Assembly: GCF_011759705.1 (NCBI RefSeq)
Contig: NZ_JAAOZF010000001.1
Location: 2,342,551 to 2,406,550, forward strand
Direction of reading: 5' to 3'
Length of the DNA: 64,000 nt
DNA from: Microbacterium ulmi
Lineage (GTDB): Bacteria; Actinomycetota; Actinomycetes; Actinomycetales; Microbacteriaceae
This document shows, piece by piece, positions 35,371 to 47,847 of this stretch; positions within the stretch are counted from its first letter, which is position 1; each line of letters starts with the position of its first letter. Under the pieces are notes generated by a model. The model was given only the letters and a program-made list of their open reading frames with translations. It had not been told where the DNA came from and searched no databases. Made by a program: the position numbers and the translations under genes.

Positions 35371-38226
35371 ATGCCCGCCCGAGTCCACGCCCTACTCGTC
35401 GTGCGCCCCGACGGGCGCATCCCCGCCGCGCACCATCTGCGGCGGACCCTCAGGGCGCTCGACGAACAGACCCGCAAGCCCGACGCGCTCACGATCGTCG
35501 TCTGCGGCGCCGATCCGGGCGTGACCGAGGCGGCCGCCGCATCCGGTGCCGAGTCCGTCATCACGACCTCCGGGGGAACGGGGTTCGCCGCGGCGCTCGC
35601 CCTCGCGACGCACCGCGTCGAGGCGGACGCGGTCTGGCTGCTCGCACAGGACACGGCGCCGCAGCCCGAGGCGCTGCACCGGCTCGTCGGAGCGCTCGAG
35701 CTGGCTCCGTCCGTCGCCTTCGTCGCGCCCAAGCTCGTGCGCTGGGACGACGCGACGGAGATCGTCTCGCTCGGGGTCGGGATGACGCGGCTCGGCCGCG
35801 CAGTCGGCCTCTCGGACGGCGAGCTCGATCAGGGCCAGCACGACGCCGAGGAGGACGTCCTGGGCTCGGACGTGCGCGGCATCCTCGTCCGATCGGACGC
35901 GTGGCATGAACTCGGCGGGCTCGACGCAGCCCTCCGCGGGGCCGACGAGGGCCTCGATCTGGGCGTGCGCGCACGACTCGCAGGCGCCCGCGTCTCGCTC
36001 GTGCCCGGCGCGCTCGTCGCCGTTGCGGGCGACGGGGTCGCGGGCCCCCCCGCACCCGTCACGCGCCGCAGCCGGCGCCGCCGTGCGTTCGCAGCGCGCA
36101 CAGCGCAGCTTCACCGCAGGCTCGCGTATGCGCACGCACTCGCCCTCCCGTTCGTCTGGCTCGCGCTCGTGCCCCTCGTGGTGTGGCGCACGGGGGTCCT
36201 CCTCGTGCGCAAGACCCCTTCGCTCATCTGGCCGGAGTGGGCGGCGACGCTCGTCGCGTTCTTCCGGCCCGCCGCCGTCGTGAGGTCCCGCCGACGGATA
36301 CGCCGCGCACGCCGCGCGTCGTGGTCGCAGCTCGCTCCGCTGCGCGTCTCGCACGCCGAGCTGCGGCAGCGCTTCGACGACGATCCCGATGTCCCGACGG
36401 GGGATGCCGCGCCCCAGCGGGGCGAGCTGAGGTTCTTCTCCGGCGGGGCAGCGTGGCTCGTGCTGGCGGCGCTCACCGCGTCCGTCGCCGCGTTCCCTGC
36501 GCTGCTCGCGTGGCCCGTCCTCGGCGGCGGCGCGCTGGAGCCGCTTCGCTCGACGCTCTCGCAGCTGTGGGGCGACGTCGCCTACGGCAGGCGCGCACTC
36601 GGACTCGACACGATCGCCCCCGCCGATCCGTTCGCCGCCGTCATCGCGGTGCTCGGCAGCGCGTGGCCCGTCGAGCCCTCGCGCGTCCTCGTCGTGCTGT
36701 GGGTCCTCGCTCTGCCCGTCGCGGCGCTCGGCGGCTGGTTCGCCGCGACGCGCGTCACGGATCGGGCCGTGCTGCGCATCGCCGGCGGCGTCGTCTGGGC
36801 GCTCGCGCCGACGTTCCTCGCGGCGCTCACGCAGGGGCGCCCCGCCGCGGTCGTGCTTCATCTGCTGCTGCCGTGGCTGCTCTACGCGGGCTCCGTCGCG
36901 CACCGCTCGTGGGTCGCGTCGGGAGCGGCATCCCTGCTCCTCGCCGCCGTCGTCGCGTGCGGACCCTCCCTCGCTCCCGCGCTCGCGGTGCTGTGGGCCG
37001 TCACCCTGCTGCTGACGATCGTGGTCCGCGCGGGGCGGGGCGCCGCGCGCGTCATCTGGGTCGCCGTGCCCGCGATCGCGCTCGCCGTGCCGCTCGTGTG
37101 GCGGCAGCTCCGGCTCGGCACGCCGCTCGCCGTGCTCGCCGACCCCGGGATGCCGTGGGCGGGCCCGCAGGTCGCCGCCGACAGCGCAGGGCGCGCGCTC
37201 CTCGCCGCGGGGTTCCCGACGACCGACCCCGGCGGGTGGACGGCGTTCCTCGCAGACGCACCGACGTGGTGGGTTCCGCTGCTCGCCGCGCCGATCGCGC
37301 TCCTCGCGCTCGTCGCGCCGCTCACACAGCGGTGGGCCGCGGGCACGGCCCTCCTGGTGGTGGCGGCTCTCGGCATCGGCACGGCCTTCGCGGCCGTGGG
37401 CGTCTCCGTGTCGTTCGCGCAGTCGCAGCCCGTCGCGCTGTGGCCCGGCTCGGGGCTGAGCCTCGCCTGGCTGGGCGCGCTCGGAGGTGCCCTCGTGACG
37501 CTCGACGCCGGAATCGCCCCGCGGCTGCGCGCGGCGCGAGCCGCCGCGGCCGTGACGGTCGTCGCGGCCATCGCCGTGCTGTCCGTGCCGTCGCTGACGG
37601 CGTTCGCGCGCGATCAGACGCTGCTGCAGAACGGTCCGCGCAGCACCCTCCCCGCGTACGTCGCGGCGGAGGGCCGCGACGATCCCGACGTCGGGACGGT
37701 GGTCCTCACGCCGCAGAACTCCGGCGGTGTCGCGGCATCCGTCGTCTGGGGAGGCAGCGAGACACTCGGCAGCCAGTCGACCGTCGTCGCGACGCGGACC
37801 GAGGCGTCCGACACGGATGCGCAGCTCGCCGCGCTCACGGCCGATCTCGTCACCTCGACGACGGGCGACGCCGTCGACCGCCTCGTGCGCGCGGGTGTGA
37901 GCTTCGTGCTCCTCGCTCCGGCCGCCGTGCCGGAGTCGGATGCCGCGCGCGCCCTGCGCCTGCAGGCGCAGACGTCCCTCGATCAGCGCGACGGACTCGA
38001 CTCGGTGGGCGACACCTCGAAGGGCGCGCTCTGGCGCGTCGAACCCGACGCCGACCCGCGCCCTGCGCTCTCGGCGGCGGACGCGCGCAGGGCGGGCTGG
38101 ATCGGCGGCGTCCAGCTCGCCGTCGCCGCGATCGCGCTGCTGCTGGCCATACCGACGGCCGGCACCCGCAGCGCCGCGCGCCGCACCTCACGGGTCGTGG
38201 GTCCGTACTGGCAGGAGGGCCGATGA
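35371..38226 (+). CDS. GT2 fused to a large membrane domain
   Basis: 951 residues. Residues ~1-240 are a GT2-like GT-A domain (LLVVRPDGRIPA at the start; WLLAQDTAPQPEAL at the metal site). The rest has about 14 membrane spans and a C-terminal extracytoplasmic segment. Proteins of this type sit between whiB2 and the DUF5719 gene in many Actinobacteria (Rv3267-Rv3259 neighbourhood in M. tuberculosis). The acceptor is unknown. The stop overlaps the next ATG by four bases. Confidence 0.75.
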   Translation: MPARVHALLVVRPDGRIPAAHHLRRTLRALDEQTRKPDALTIVVCGADPGVTEAAAASGAESVITTSGGTGFAAALALATHRVEADAVWLLAQDTAPQPEALHRLVGALELAPSVAFVAPKLVRWDDATEIVSLGVGMTRLGRAVGLSDGELDQGQHDAEEDVLGSDVRGILVRSDAWHELGGLDAALRGADEGLDLGVRARLAGARVSLVPGALVAVAGDGVAGPPAPVTRRSRRRRAFAARTAQLHRRLAYAHALALPFVWLALVPLVVWRTGVLLVRKTPSLIWPEWAATLVAFFRPAAVVRSRRRIRRARRASWSQLAPLRVSHAELRQRFDDDPDVPTGDAAPQRGELRFFSGGAAWLVLAALTASVAAFPALLAWPVLGGGALEPLRSTLSQLWGDVAYGRRALGLDTIAPADPFAAVIAVLGSAWPVEPSRVLVVLWVLALPVAALGGWFAATRVTDRAVLRIAGGVVWALAPTFLAALTQGRPAAVVLHLLLPWLLYAGSVAHRSWVASGAASLLLAAVVACGPSLAPALAVLWAVTLLLTIVVRAGRGAARVIWVAVPAIALAVPLVWRQLRLGTPLAVLADPGMPWAGPQVAADSAGRALLAAGFPTTDPGGWTAFLADAPTWWVPLLAAPIALLALVAPLTQRWAAGTALLVVAALGIGTAFAAVGVSVSFAQSQPVALWPGSGLSLAWLGALGGALVTLDAGIAPRLRAARAAAAVTVVAAIAVLSVPSLTAFARDQTLLQNGPRSTLPAYVAAEGRDDPDVGTVVLTPQNSGGVAASVVWGGSETLGSQSTVVATRTEASDTDAQLAALTADLVTSTTGDAVDRLVRAGVSFVLLAPAAVPESDAARALRLQAQTSLDQRDGLDSVGDTSKGALWRVEPDADPRPALSAADARRAGWIGGVQLAVAAIALLLAIPTAGTRSAARRTSRVVGPYWQEGR

Positions 38227-39629
38227 GCGACCGCCGATTCTTCCGCCTGGCGACGACGGGCGCGCGCATGCTGGTCGGCACGCTCGTGGCGGCGGGCTTC
38301 GTCGTCGCCGTCGTGACGGCCGTCTCTGTGCCGTGGACGTCGCTCTCGCACGAGCCCGTCCGCATCAGGGCCACCCCGGAGCCGACCGAGACCGTCGTCG
38401 TGTGCGACGGGCCCCTGCTCGCGCTCGGTCGGCAGGCGGAGCAGGCGCAGCAGCTCTCGACGGCCTCCGATGTGTCGGTCACGGTCGGCGTCTCGGAGGG
38501 CGCCGCGGATCCCTCCGAGACACAGCTCGCGTCGCCCGACCTCCTGGGCGCGGAGGGCGTGCCCGTCTTCACGGCCGAGCCCGCGGACGGTGCCCGGACG
38601 GATGTCGCGGCGTCCTCGTCTGCAACCGCCCGCGCCGACGACCTCGCCGGGTTCGCGGCATCCGGATGCCGCCCGCCGCTGCTGGAGTCCTGGCTCGTCG
38701 GAGGATCCGGAACCGTCGGCGCGGCCGATCTGGTGCTGCTCTCCAATCCCGGTGACGTCGCGGCGACGGTGCAGCTGACCGTCTTCGGCGCTTCCGGTCC
38801 GACGACTCCGCCCGGCGGCAGCCTCGTCATCGCGCCGGGCACGCGCCGGATCGTGCCGCTCGCGGGACTCGCACCCGACGAGCAGAGCCCCGTCATCCGC
38901 GTCACGGCGACGGGGGCGCCCGTCCAGGCGGCGCTGCAGACGAGCATCACGCGCACCCTCGTGCCCGGGGGGATGGATCAGTCCGGTGCGATCGCGGCGC
39001 CCGAGCAGGACCTCGTGCTGGCGGGGATCATCGCATCGGACGTCACGACGGCGGACGGCCCCGCGACCGTCCTGCGCCTCCTCTCCCCGTCGGCCGACAC
39101 GACCGCCGAGGTGACGGCGCGGGTGGTCGACAACACGCGACCCGCGGGGGAGCCCCAGACGATCCCTCTCGCCGCGGGACAGCCCGTCGAGGTCGAGCTC
39201 GGTCCGCTGCGCACCGGTGTGTACACCGTGACCGTCGCGGCGGGAGCGCCCGTCGTGGGCTCGCTGTGGCAGGCGACGGGACTCGGCGCGGGCGACGACT
39301 TCGCGTGGTACACGCCCGCGGACGAGATCGGGGTGCCGACGCTGTTCGCGACCCCAGCGGGGCCCCCGCCTCTCGTGACCGTCGCGAACACCTCCGACGG
39401 CGACGTGACGGTGCGGATCGCCGCGACGGACGGCTCGTTCTCGACGGAGGTCGCCGTCGCAGCGGGGACGGCCACGGACCTGCGGCTGCCGTCGCGGGGA
39501 GTGTTCCTGCTCGACCCCGGCGGGCCGGGCATCCACGCCGCCGTCTCGTTCTCCGCCGCGGGTGCGCTCGCGGGCTTCCCCGTGTGGCCGGCGGATGCCG
39601 CGGAGCAGCCCATCACGGTCTACCCGTAG
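38223..39629 (+). CDS. DUF5719 family extracytoplasmic protein
   Basis: 468 residues. One N-terminal membrane anchor (~17-38, LVGTLVAAGFVVAVVTAV) is followed by a beta-rich extracytoplasmic domain with repeated segments such as LLSNPGDVAATVQLTVFG and VTVANTSDGDVTVRIA. Its function is unknown. It is strictly coupled to the GT2-membrane protein (ATGA overlap), so it probably assists that enzyme outside the cell. The coding sequence contains a perfect 18-bp palindrome of two nonamer motifs (38655-38672). Confidence 0.75.
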   Translation: MSDRRFFRLATTGARMLVGTLVAAGFVVAVVTAVSVPWTSLSHEPVRIRATPEPTETVVVCDGPLLALGRQAEQAQQLSTASDVSVTVGVSEGAADPSETQLASPDLLGAEGVPVFTAEPADGARTDVAASSSATARADDLAGFAASGCRPPLLESWLVGGSGTVGAADLVLLSNPGDVAATVQLTVFGASGPTTPPGGSLVIAPGTRRIVPLAGLAPDEQSPVIRVTATGAPVQAALQTSITRTLVPGGMDQSGAIAAPEQDLVLAGIIASDVTTADGPATVLRLLSPSADTTAEVTARVVDNTRPAGEPQTIPLAAGQPVEVELGPLRTGVYTVTVAAGAPVVGSLWQATGLGAGDDFAWYTPADEIGVPTLFATPAGPPPLVTVANTSDGDVTVRIAATDGSFSTEVAVAAGTATDLRLPSRGVFLLDPGGPGIHAAVSFSAAGALAGFPVWPADAAEQPITVYP

Positions 39630-39718
39630 CGGCGGGTCGTCGCCGCTGCGTGGGGCGGGCGGACGCGCGTCGTCGCGGGCGGCCGGCGGCGCGGCCTCGC
39701 GGACGGAGCTCCGTCGCG

Positions 39719-40162
39719 TCAGAAGTACCGGAACCGGTCGGGGCCCAGATCCCACGGGTCGCGGTCGAGGTACTCCGCGGCGGCGCGGAAGACGCACCCC
39801 TCGATCATCATGCGCCGGTGGAAGTCGTCGTCGCGGTGCAGGTGGCTCAGCCGCTCGATCGGGATGCGCCACAGGATGATGCGCTTCTCGTCGGTGAGGA
39901 CCTGCCAGCGCGGGATGCCGTCGTCGTCGGTCGCGGGCGGCATGTCGCCGATCTCGAAGCTCACGTCGCGCAGCTCCTCCCACGCCGAGCGCAGGAACTC
40001 GGCGGCGGTTCCGACCGCGAGATCGAAGCGTTCGGCACGCGTGTCGAGCGGCGGCAGCGGAGGGCGCACGACGGGGCTGCGGTCCTCGCGTCCGTGCCGG
40101 CCGTGGCGCGCGGGACGCGATCGCGACGGCGACGACGCCTCTTTCCCCCGACGCCACGCCAT
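39719..40162 (-). CDS. Zincin-fold family protein lacking HExxH
   Basis: 147 residues. The N-terminal ~35 residues are basic and disordered. The remainder resembles the PF06262 zincin-like metallopeptidases, with the family order FDLAVGTAAEFL, then a short strand and IILWRIPIERLS. Where homologues carry HExxHH there is EGCVFRAAAEYLDRDP, so the zinc ligands are absent and peptidase activity is unlikely. The position beside DUF3499 and whiB2 matches Rv3259. TAGGAT (40169-40174) lies 6 nt before the ATG. Confidence 0.65.
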   Translation of the reverse strand: MAWRRGKEASSPSRSRPARHGRHGREDRSPVVRPPLPPLDTRAERFDLAVGTAAEFLRSAWEELRDVSFEIGDMPPATDDDGIPRWQVLTDEKRIILWRIPIERLSHLHRDDDFHRRMMIEGCVFRAAAEYLDRDPWDLGPDRFRYF

Positions 40163-40383
40163 GCCCCCATCCTAGGCCTGCGCTCCACGGCGCCGGCTCG
40201 GCTGCGGAGGGCGGGATCGGCGATCGCGGGGCAGGCTCGGCGGCGTCGGGATCCGCGGGCTCAGGGGTGTCAGGCGGGGCTCGGCAGGGGGCGCCGACTC
40301 GGGGTCGCGGACCGCCGGTCGCGAAGCGGCAGGCGCGGCGCGGCATCCCGCTCCGCGAGGGAAGCATGGCTACCGTGGAGGGG

Positions 40384-40590
40384 ATGCGCGAGAGACTCTG
40401 CTCCAAGGTGGGCTGTGCCCGCGAGGCCGTGACGACCCTGACCTTCGACTACGGCGACCAGATGGCGGCGATCGGCCCGCTGGGCCTTTCGGCGGACCCG
40501 CATGCGCACGACCTCTGCGCGATCCATACCGATCGGCTGTCGGTGCCCAAGGGCTGGGTCGTGGTCCGTCACGAGACCCTGCGCGTCTGA
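40384..40590 (+). CDS. DUF3499 family small Cys protein
   Basis: 68 residues. Cysteines in [12 protein letters not shown] and the motif [19 protein letters not shown] match the conserved actinobacterial DUF3499, a predicted zinc-binding protein of unknown role (Rv3258c type). ATG 40384 follows the -10-like TACCGT (40371-40376) by 7 nt. An in-frame ATG at 40366 is the alternative. It sits directly upstream of ahcY. Confidence 0.75.
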   Translation: MRERLCSKVGCAREAVTTLTFDYGDQMAAIGPLGLSADPHAHDLCAIHTDRLSVPKGWVVVRHETLRV

Positions 40591-40631
40591 GACGCCGTGG
40601 CCGCGGGGCCGCGGCGTGGGAGAATGGCGGG

Positions 40632-42104
40632 ATGCCGACCCAGAGCCCCGTCGCCGACTCTCGCACGCTCGAGTTCGAGGTCGCCGACCTCGCGCTCGCC
40701 GAGGCGGGTCGTCACCAGATCCGACTCGCCGAGAACGAGATGCCCGGGCTCATGGCTCTGCGCGCCGAGTTCGGCGCGGCGCAGCCGCTGAAGGGAGCCC
40801 GCATCGCGGGGTCGCTCCACATGACGGTGCAGACCGCCGTGCTCATCGAGACCCTCACGGCGCTCGGGGCCCAGGTGCGCTGGGCGAGCTGCAACATCTT
40901 CTCGACGCAGGACGAGGCGGCCGCGGCGATCGTCGTCGGCCCGACCGGCACGGTCGACGTCCCCGCCGGCGTTCCCGTCTTCGCGTGGAAGGGCGAGACC
41001 CTCGAGGAGTACTGGCGTCTCGCCGACCGCATCTTCGACTGGTCCGCTGAGGGGTTCGACGGCCCCAACCTCATCCTCGACGACGGCGGAGACGCGACGC
41101 TCCTCGTGCACAGGGGAGTCGAGTTCGAGGCGGCGGGCGGGGTTGCGGATGCCGCGCCCGACGACTCCGAGGAGTACCGCATCGTCCTCGCGACGCTGCG
41201 GGCGAGCCTCGCGCGCGATCCGCAGCGCTTCACCCGCATGGCCGAGGGGCTCATCGGCGTGACGGAGGAGACGACGACGGGCGTGCACCGCCTGTACGAG
41301 CTCGCGGCATCCGAAGCGCTCCTGTTCCCGGCCATCAACGTCAACGACTCCGTCACGAAGTCGAAGTTCGACAACAAGTACGGCATCCGTCACTCGCTGC
41401 CCGACGGGCTCAACCGTGCGACCGACGTCCTCATGGGCGGGAAGGTCGTGTTCGTCGTCGGATACGGCGATGTGGGCAAGGGCGCCGCGGAGGCCCTCCG
41501 CGGGCAGGGCGCTCGTGTCATCGTCGGCGAGATCGACCCCATCTGTGCGCTGCAGGCCGCGATGGACGGCTTCCAGGTCGCGCGTCTCGACGACGTCGTG
41601 GGCCAGGTAGACATCGTCATCACGGGCACGGGCAACGAGAACGTCGTGACCGTCGACCACATCCTGGGGCTCAAGCACCTCGCGATCGTGGGCAACGTCG
41701 GCCACTTCGACAACGAGATCGACATGGCGGGCCTGGAATCCCTGCCCGGCGCGTCGAAGGTCGAGATCAAGCCGCAGGTGCACGAATGGCGTCTGCCGAA
41801 CGGTCGCAGCGTCCTCGTCCTGAGCGAGGGGCGCCTCATGAACCTCGGCAACGCGACGGGGCACCCGTCGTTCGTCATGAGCGCGTCGTTCACGAACCAG
41901 GTGCTGGCACAGCTCGAGCTGTTCACGAACACGGCGGCGTACCCCGTCGGCGTGTACGTGCTGCCGAAGGCCCTCGACGAGAAGGTCGCGCGCCTGCACC
42001 TGGGTGCGCTCGGGGTCGAGCTCACGACCCTCACCCCGGAGCAGGCCGCGTACATCGGCGTGCCCGTCGAAGGGCCGTACAAGCTCGACCACTACCGGTA
42101 CTGA
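40632..42104 (+). CDS. ahcY: Adenosylhomocysteinase
   Basis: 490 residues. It hydrolyses S-adenosylhomocysteine to adenosine and homocysteine, relieving product inhibition of methyltransferases. The NAD site is [14 protein letters not shown]. The C-terminal tetramer contact ends PYKLDHYRY. The substrate part has [13 protein letters not shown]. The length includes the ~40-residue insertion common in actinobacterial enzymes. A -10-like GAGAAT (40620-40625) lies 6 nt before the ATG. It ends at a convergent terminator shared with the RDD gene. Confidence 0.96.
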   Translation: MPTQSPVADSRTLEFEVADLALAEAGRHQIRLAENEMPGLMALRAEFGAAQPLKGARIAGSLHMTVQTAVLIETLTALGAQVRWASCNIFSTQDEAAAAIVVGPTGTVDVPAGVPVFAWKGETLEEYWRLADRIFDWSAEGFDGPNLILDDGGDATLLVHRGVEFEAAGGVADAAPDDSEEYRIVLATLRASLARDPQRFTRMAEGLIGVTEETTTGVHRLYELAASEALLFPAINVNDSVTKSKFDNKYGIRHSLPDGLNRATDVLMGGKVVFVVGYGDVGKGAAEALRGQGARVIVGEIDPICALQAAMDGFQVARLDDVVGQVDIVITGTGNENVVTVDHILGLKHLAIVGNVGHFDNEIDMAGLESLPGASKVEIKPQVHEWRLPNGRSVLVLSEGRLMNLGNATGHPSFVMSASFTNQVLAQLELFTNTAAYPVGVYVLPKALDEKVARLHLGALGVELTTLTPEQAAYIGVPVEGPYKLDHYRY

Positions 42105-42108
42105 TCTC

Positions 42109-42133
42109 CGGATGCCGTGTCCCGCGGCATCCG
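42109..42133. terminator. Bidirectional hairpin between ahcY and the RDD gene
   Basis: CGGATGCCG (42109-42117) pairs perfectly with CGGCATCCG (42125-42133) around a 7-nt loop, between convergent genes. The stem is built from an inverted pair of the recurrent GGATGCC(G) motif. Confidence 0.6.
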
Positions 42134-42139
42134 TCCGCG

Positions 42140-42982
42140 TCAGCGGTCGGGGAACCCCCGCGGCGCGCCCGTCGCGCCGGCGGTGAGCGCCGCGACGCGC
42201 TGGGACTCGAGCACGAGCGCCCGCAGCTCGCGATCGCGCCGCACAGCGACGACCGCGCGGAGGAACGTCTCGGCGTCGACCGCGGGGACGGGCGACACGT
42301 GCGTCGCGACGTCCGCGGCGAGGGATGCCGCGACCCGGGCGCGGGCGGCCGGAGCCATCTTCTCGGCGTTCTGTGCGAACTGGGCGGTCCGCCGCGCGAG
42401 TCGATCGGGGAGGCGCGCCACGTCGGCGACCGTCGACCAAGGGAGCAGAACGGGCGGGATGCCGGATGCGGGCGCGGGGAGCTTCGGCGTGCGGGTCCGC
42501 TCCGCGTAGGTGCCGGCGAGCAGATCGCCGAGTCGCTGCGACCGCCGGGTGAACGCCCCGACGACGGCGGCGACGGCGCCGGCGGTCAGCCAGATCTCCA
42601 GGACGCCGACGACCGCGCGGATGAACGCCTGGCGGAAGCCGGACGAGCCGCCGTCCGTGCGGACGACGCGACCGCCGACCGCGAGCTTTCCGAGGCTCCG
42701 GCCGCGCGTCGCGGTCTCGACGACGGTGGGAACGACGATCGTCACGAGCACGACGACGACGATCGTCATGGCCTGCTGGAGGCCGGCATCGACGACGCCC
42801 TGTGCCGTGAGGAAGCCGGCGACCAGGAGGAACAGCAGGAACAGCGCGATGCCGACGACGACGTCGATGAACGCTCCGAGCGCCCGCAGGAAGAACCCGA
42901 GCGGCTGGACGTCGAGCGCGACCGCCTCGCCCGTGAGCACCTCGTCCTGACGGATCTCCACGACGGCGGGGGCAGCGGCCAT
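42140..42982 (-). CDS. RDD family membrane protein
   Basis: 280 residues. The RDD domain covers ~25-155 with three spans: FFLRALGAFIDVVVGIALF starts it, and RGRSLGKLAVGGRVVRTDG is the typical cytoplasmic turn. The C-terminal ~120 residues are cytoplasmic and charged. RDD proteins are putative ion transporters or membrane adaptors. It is divergent from the SpoIIM-like gene with a 16-bp gap, a pairing commonly seen in the MoxR/DUF58 loci of Actinobacteria. Confidence 0.8.
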   Translation of the reverse strand: MAAAPAVVEIRQDEVLTGEAVALDVQPLGFFLRALGAFIDVVVGIALFLLFLLVAGFLTAQGVVDAGLQQAMTIVVVVLVTIVVPTVVETATRGRSLGKLAVGGRVVRTDGGSSGFRQAFIRAVVGVLEIWLTAGAVAAVVGAFTRRSQRLGDLLAGTYAERTRTPKLPAPASGIPPVLLPWSTVADVARLPDRLARRTAQFAQNAEKMAPAARARVAASLAADVATHVSPVPAVDAETFLRAVVAVRRDRELRALVLESQRVAALTAGATGAPRGFPDR

Positions 42983-42998
42983 GCGTAAAGTGAACCAC

Positions 42999-43994
42999 AT
43001 GGATCTCGACGCCCTGACGGCGGCCCGGCGAGACGAATGGGCACGTCTCGACGCCCTCAGCGGCGCACGCCGACTCACGGGTGAGGAGGTCGACGAGCTC
43101 GTCACACGGTACCGCTCGGCATCCGCCGATCTCGCCGACATCAAGACGTCGGCAGGAAGCACCGTTCAGGGCGACCACGTCTCGACGATCCTCGCCCGCG
43201 CACGGCTGCGGCTGACCGGGGGGCCCGAGAACGTGCTCCGGCAGATCCCGCGCTTCTTCACGCTGCAGCTTCCGGCGGCCCTGTACCGGGTGCGGTGGAC
43301 GACGCTCGTCATCGCCGTCGCGTTCGTGATCGCCGTCGCGGTCGTCGCGTTCTGGGTCTCGGGCGATCCAGCTCTGCTCGCGACGCTCGGAACCCACGCA
43401 GAGCTCCAATCCCTCGCCGAGAACGACATCACGGCGTACTACAGCGAGGATCCTGCGGGGATCTTCGCGGCCACCGTCTGGACCAACAACGCCTGGATCG
43501 CCGCGCAGTGCGTCCTGTTCGGCATCACGGGCTTCTGGCCGGTCGTGGTGCTCGTGCAGAACGCGATGAACGTGGGCGTCCTGACGGCCATCATGCTCGC
43601 GTTCGGCCGCGGCGACGTTCTCCTGCTGCACCTCCTCCCGCACGGGCTGCTCGAACTCACGTGCGTCTTCGTCGCGGCCGCCGCAGGGCTGCACATCTTC
43701 TGGGCGTGGGTCGCGCCGGGCGCGCGCTCGCGCGCCTCGTCCCTGGCGGCGTCCGGCCGCTCGCTCGCGACCGTCGCGATCGGCCTCGTGTTCGCCCTTG
43801 CGCTGTCGGGCGTGATCGAGGGGTTCGTGACGGCGCAGCCGTGGCCGTGGGCGGTCAAGATCGGGATCGGCGCGGCGGCCCTCGCGGCCTTCCTCGTGTA
43901 CATGCTCGGCGTCGGCCGGCGCGCGCAGCGCCTCGGCGAGACGGGCGACCTCACGGAGTACGAGACGGGGACGCCGATGCTCGTGGCGGGATGA
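42999..43994 (+). CDS. Stage II sporulation protein M-like (DUF95) membrane protein
   Basis: 331 residues. The cytoplasmic N-terminus (~95 residues) includes RLTGEEVDELVTRYRSASADLA, the family signature. Five to six spans follow (FFTLQLPAALYRVRW at entry; HLLPHGLLELTCVFVAAAAG centrally). The cell is not necessarily a spore former; this family is general in Actinobacteria. ATG 42999 is set by TAAAGT (42986-42991), 7 nt upstream. Confidence 0.82.
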   Translation: MDLDALTAARRDEWARLDALSGARRLTGEEVDELVTRYRSASADLADIKTSAGSTVQGDHVSTILARARLRLTGGPENVLRQIPRFFTLQLPAALYRVRWTTLVIAVAFVIAVAVVAFWVSGDPALLATLGTHAELQSLAENDITAYYSEDPAGIFAATVWTNNAWIAAQCVLFGITGFWPVVVLVQNAMNVGVLTAIMLAFGRGDVLLLHLLPHGLLELTCVFVAAAAGLHIFWAWVAPGARSRASSLAASGRSLATVAIGLVFALALSGVIEGFVTAQPWPWAVKIGIGAAALAAFLVYMLGVGRRAQRLGETGDLTEYETGTPMLVAG

Positions 43995-44056
43995 CCCTCC
44001 GCGCGAGATCGACGCTCCTCCGCGACTCGTCGCGGACACGCGACCGCGAGCACCCA

Positions 44057-46867
<2,811 letters not shown>

Positions 46868-46894
46868 CCGGCGGCACGTCGACCGGACCTGCGA

Positions 46895-46936
46895 ACGCAG
46901 AGCGGCCCGCCCCTTCCGGGGCGGGCCGCTCTGCGT
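46895..46936. terminator. Strong bidirectional terminator between katG and aqpZ
   Basis: A perfect 19-bp stem (46895-46913 with 46918-46936) closes on a TTCC tetraloop between two convergent genes. It is the most stable hairpin I found in the window. Confidence 0.9.
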
Positions 46937-46946
46937 TCTGCGTCGG

Positions 46947-47744
46947 CTACCTGGTGCGTGCCTCCCTCTGCGCGGGCGGCGCGGGCTGCCGCTCGAACAG
47001 CGCGCGGTGCGCGTAGCCTGCGACCAGTGCGCCCACGATCGGGAAGACGATGAAGACCCACAGCTGCGAGAGCGGACCCACCCCGCCGTAGATCGCGGCG
47101 GCGATGGAACGGGCGGGGTTGACCGACGTGTTGTCGATCGGGATCGAGATGAGGTGGATGAGAGTCAGCGTCAGGCCGATCGCGAGCGGAGCGAGAGCCG
47201 CCGTGCCCCGCGTCGGATGCGTCACTCCGAGGATGATGAGCACGAAGATGCCCGTCAGCAGGATCTCCGCGATGATCGCGGCGCCCAGTCCGAAGCCGCC
47301 GGGGGAGTGGTCGCCGAAGCCGTTCGACGCGAAGCCGCCGTCCTGGGCCTGCGCGAGCCACGCGTCGGCACCGGACCCGGGGCCGAACAGCCCGATCAGC
47401 ACGATCAGCGTCGTCGCGACGGCGCCGCCGATGATCTGCGCGATGATGTAGCCGACGGTGTCCTTCCACGCGAAGCGGCCCGCAGCGGCGAGCCCGAGAG
47501 TGATGGCGGGGTTGAAGTGCCCGCCCGAGACGGGACCCCACGCGTACGCCCCGACGAGGACGGTCAGCCCGAAGGCGAACGCGACGCCGAGGTGCCCGAC
47601 GCCGAGGGGATTGCCCTCGGAGCCCGTGGGGAAGTTCGCGGCGAACAGTGCCGTGCCGACGCCTCCCAGGACGAGCAGGAGGGTCCCGAAGGCCTCCGCG
47701 ACGAGCTTGGTAGCCGTGCTGGGTGCCGTGGTCGTGTCCGACAT
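46947..47744 (-). CDS. aqpZ: Aquaporin Z-type channel
   Basis: 265 residues with six spans and both NPA boxes (SGGHFNPAITLG and NTSVNPARSI). The Arg of the selectivity filter follows the second NPA. It conducts water and perhaps other small neutral molecules. AAAGGAG precedes the ATG. A -10-like TACGCT is readable ~30 nt upstream on this strand. It lies convergent to katG; a link to peroxide handling is possible but only inferred. Confidence 0.92.
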   Translation of the reverse strand: MSDTTTAPSTATKLVAEAFGTLLLVLGGVGTALFAANFPTGSEGNPLGVGHLGVAFAFGLTVLVGAYAWGPVSGGHFNPAITLGLAAAGRFAWKDTVGYIIAQIIGGAVATTLIVLIGLFGPGSGADAWLAQAQDGGFASNGFGDHSPGGFGLGAAIIAEILLTGIFVLIILGVTHPTRGTAALAPLAIGLTLTLIHLISIPIDNTSVNPARSIAAAIYGGVGPLSQLWVFIVFPIVGALVAGYAHRALFERQPAPPAQREARTR

Positions 47745-47847
47745 GATGCGGCTCCTTTCTCCGGTCGCGAGCGTAGCGTCCGCTCAGCGATTTCCCAGGG
47801 AGGATCACGCAGGAAGCGTCACATCCGGACACGCCCTCGGCCGGCCG

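Noticed and set aside
36183..38222. Long + strand frame preceding the DUF5719 start
   Set aside because: It is an out-of-frame shadow of the GT2-membrane gene. DUF5719 begins at ATG 38223 with an ATGA overlap.
42999..43994. SpoIIM-like gene as a sign of a spore-forming organism
   Set aside because: This DUF95 family is common in non-sporulating Actinobacteria and here belongs to the RDD/MoxR locus; no other sporulation genes are present.
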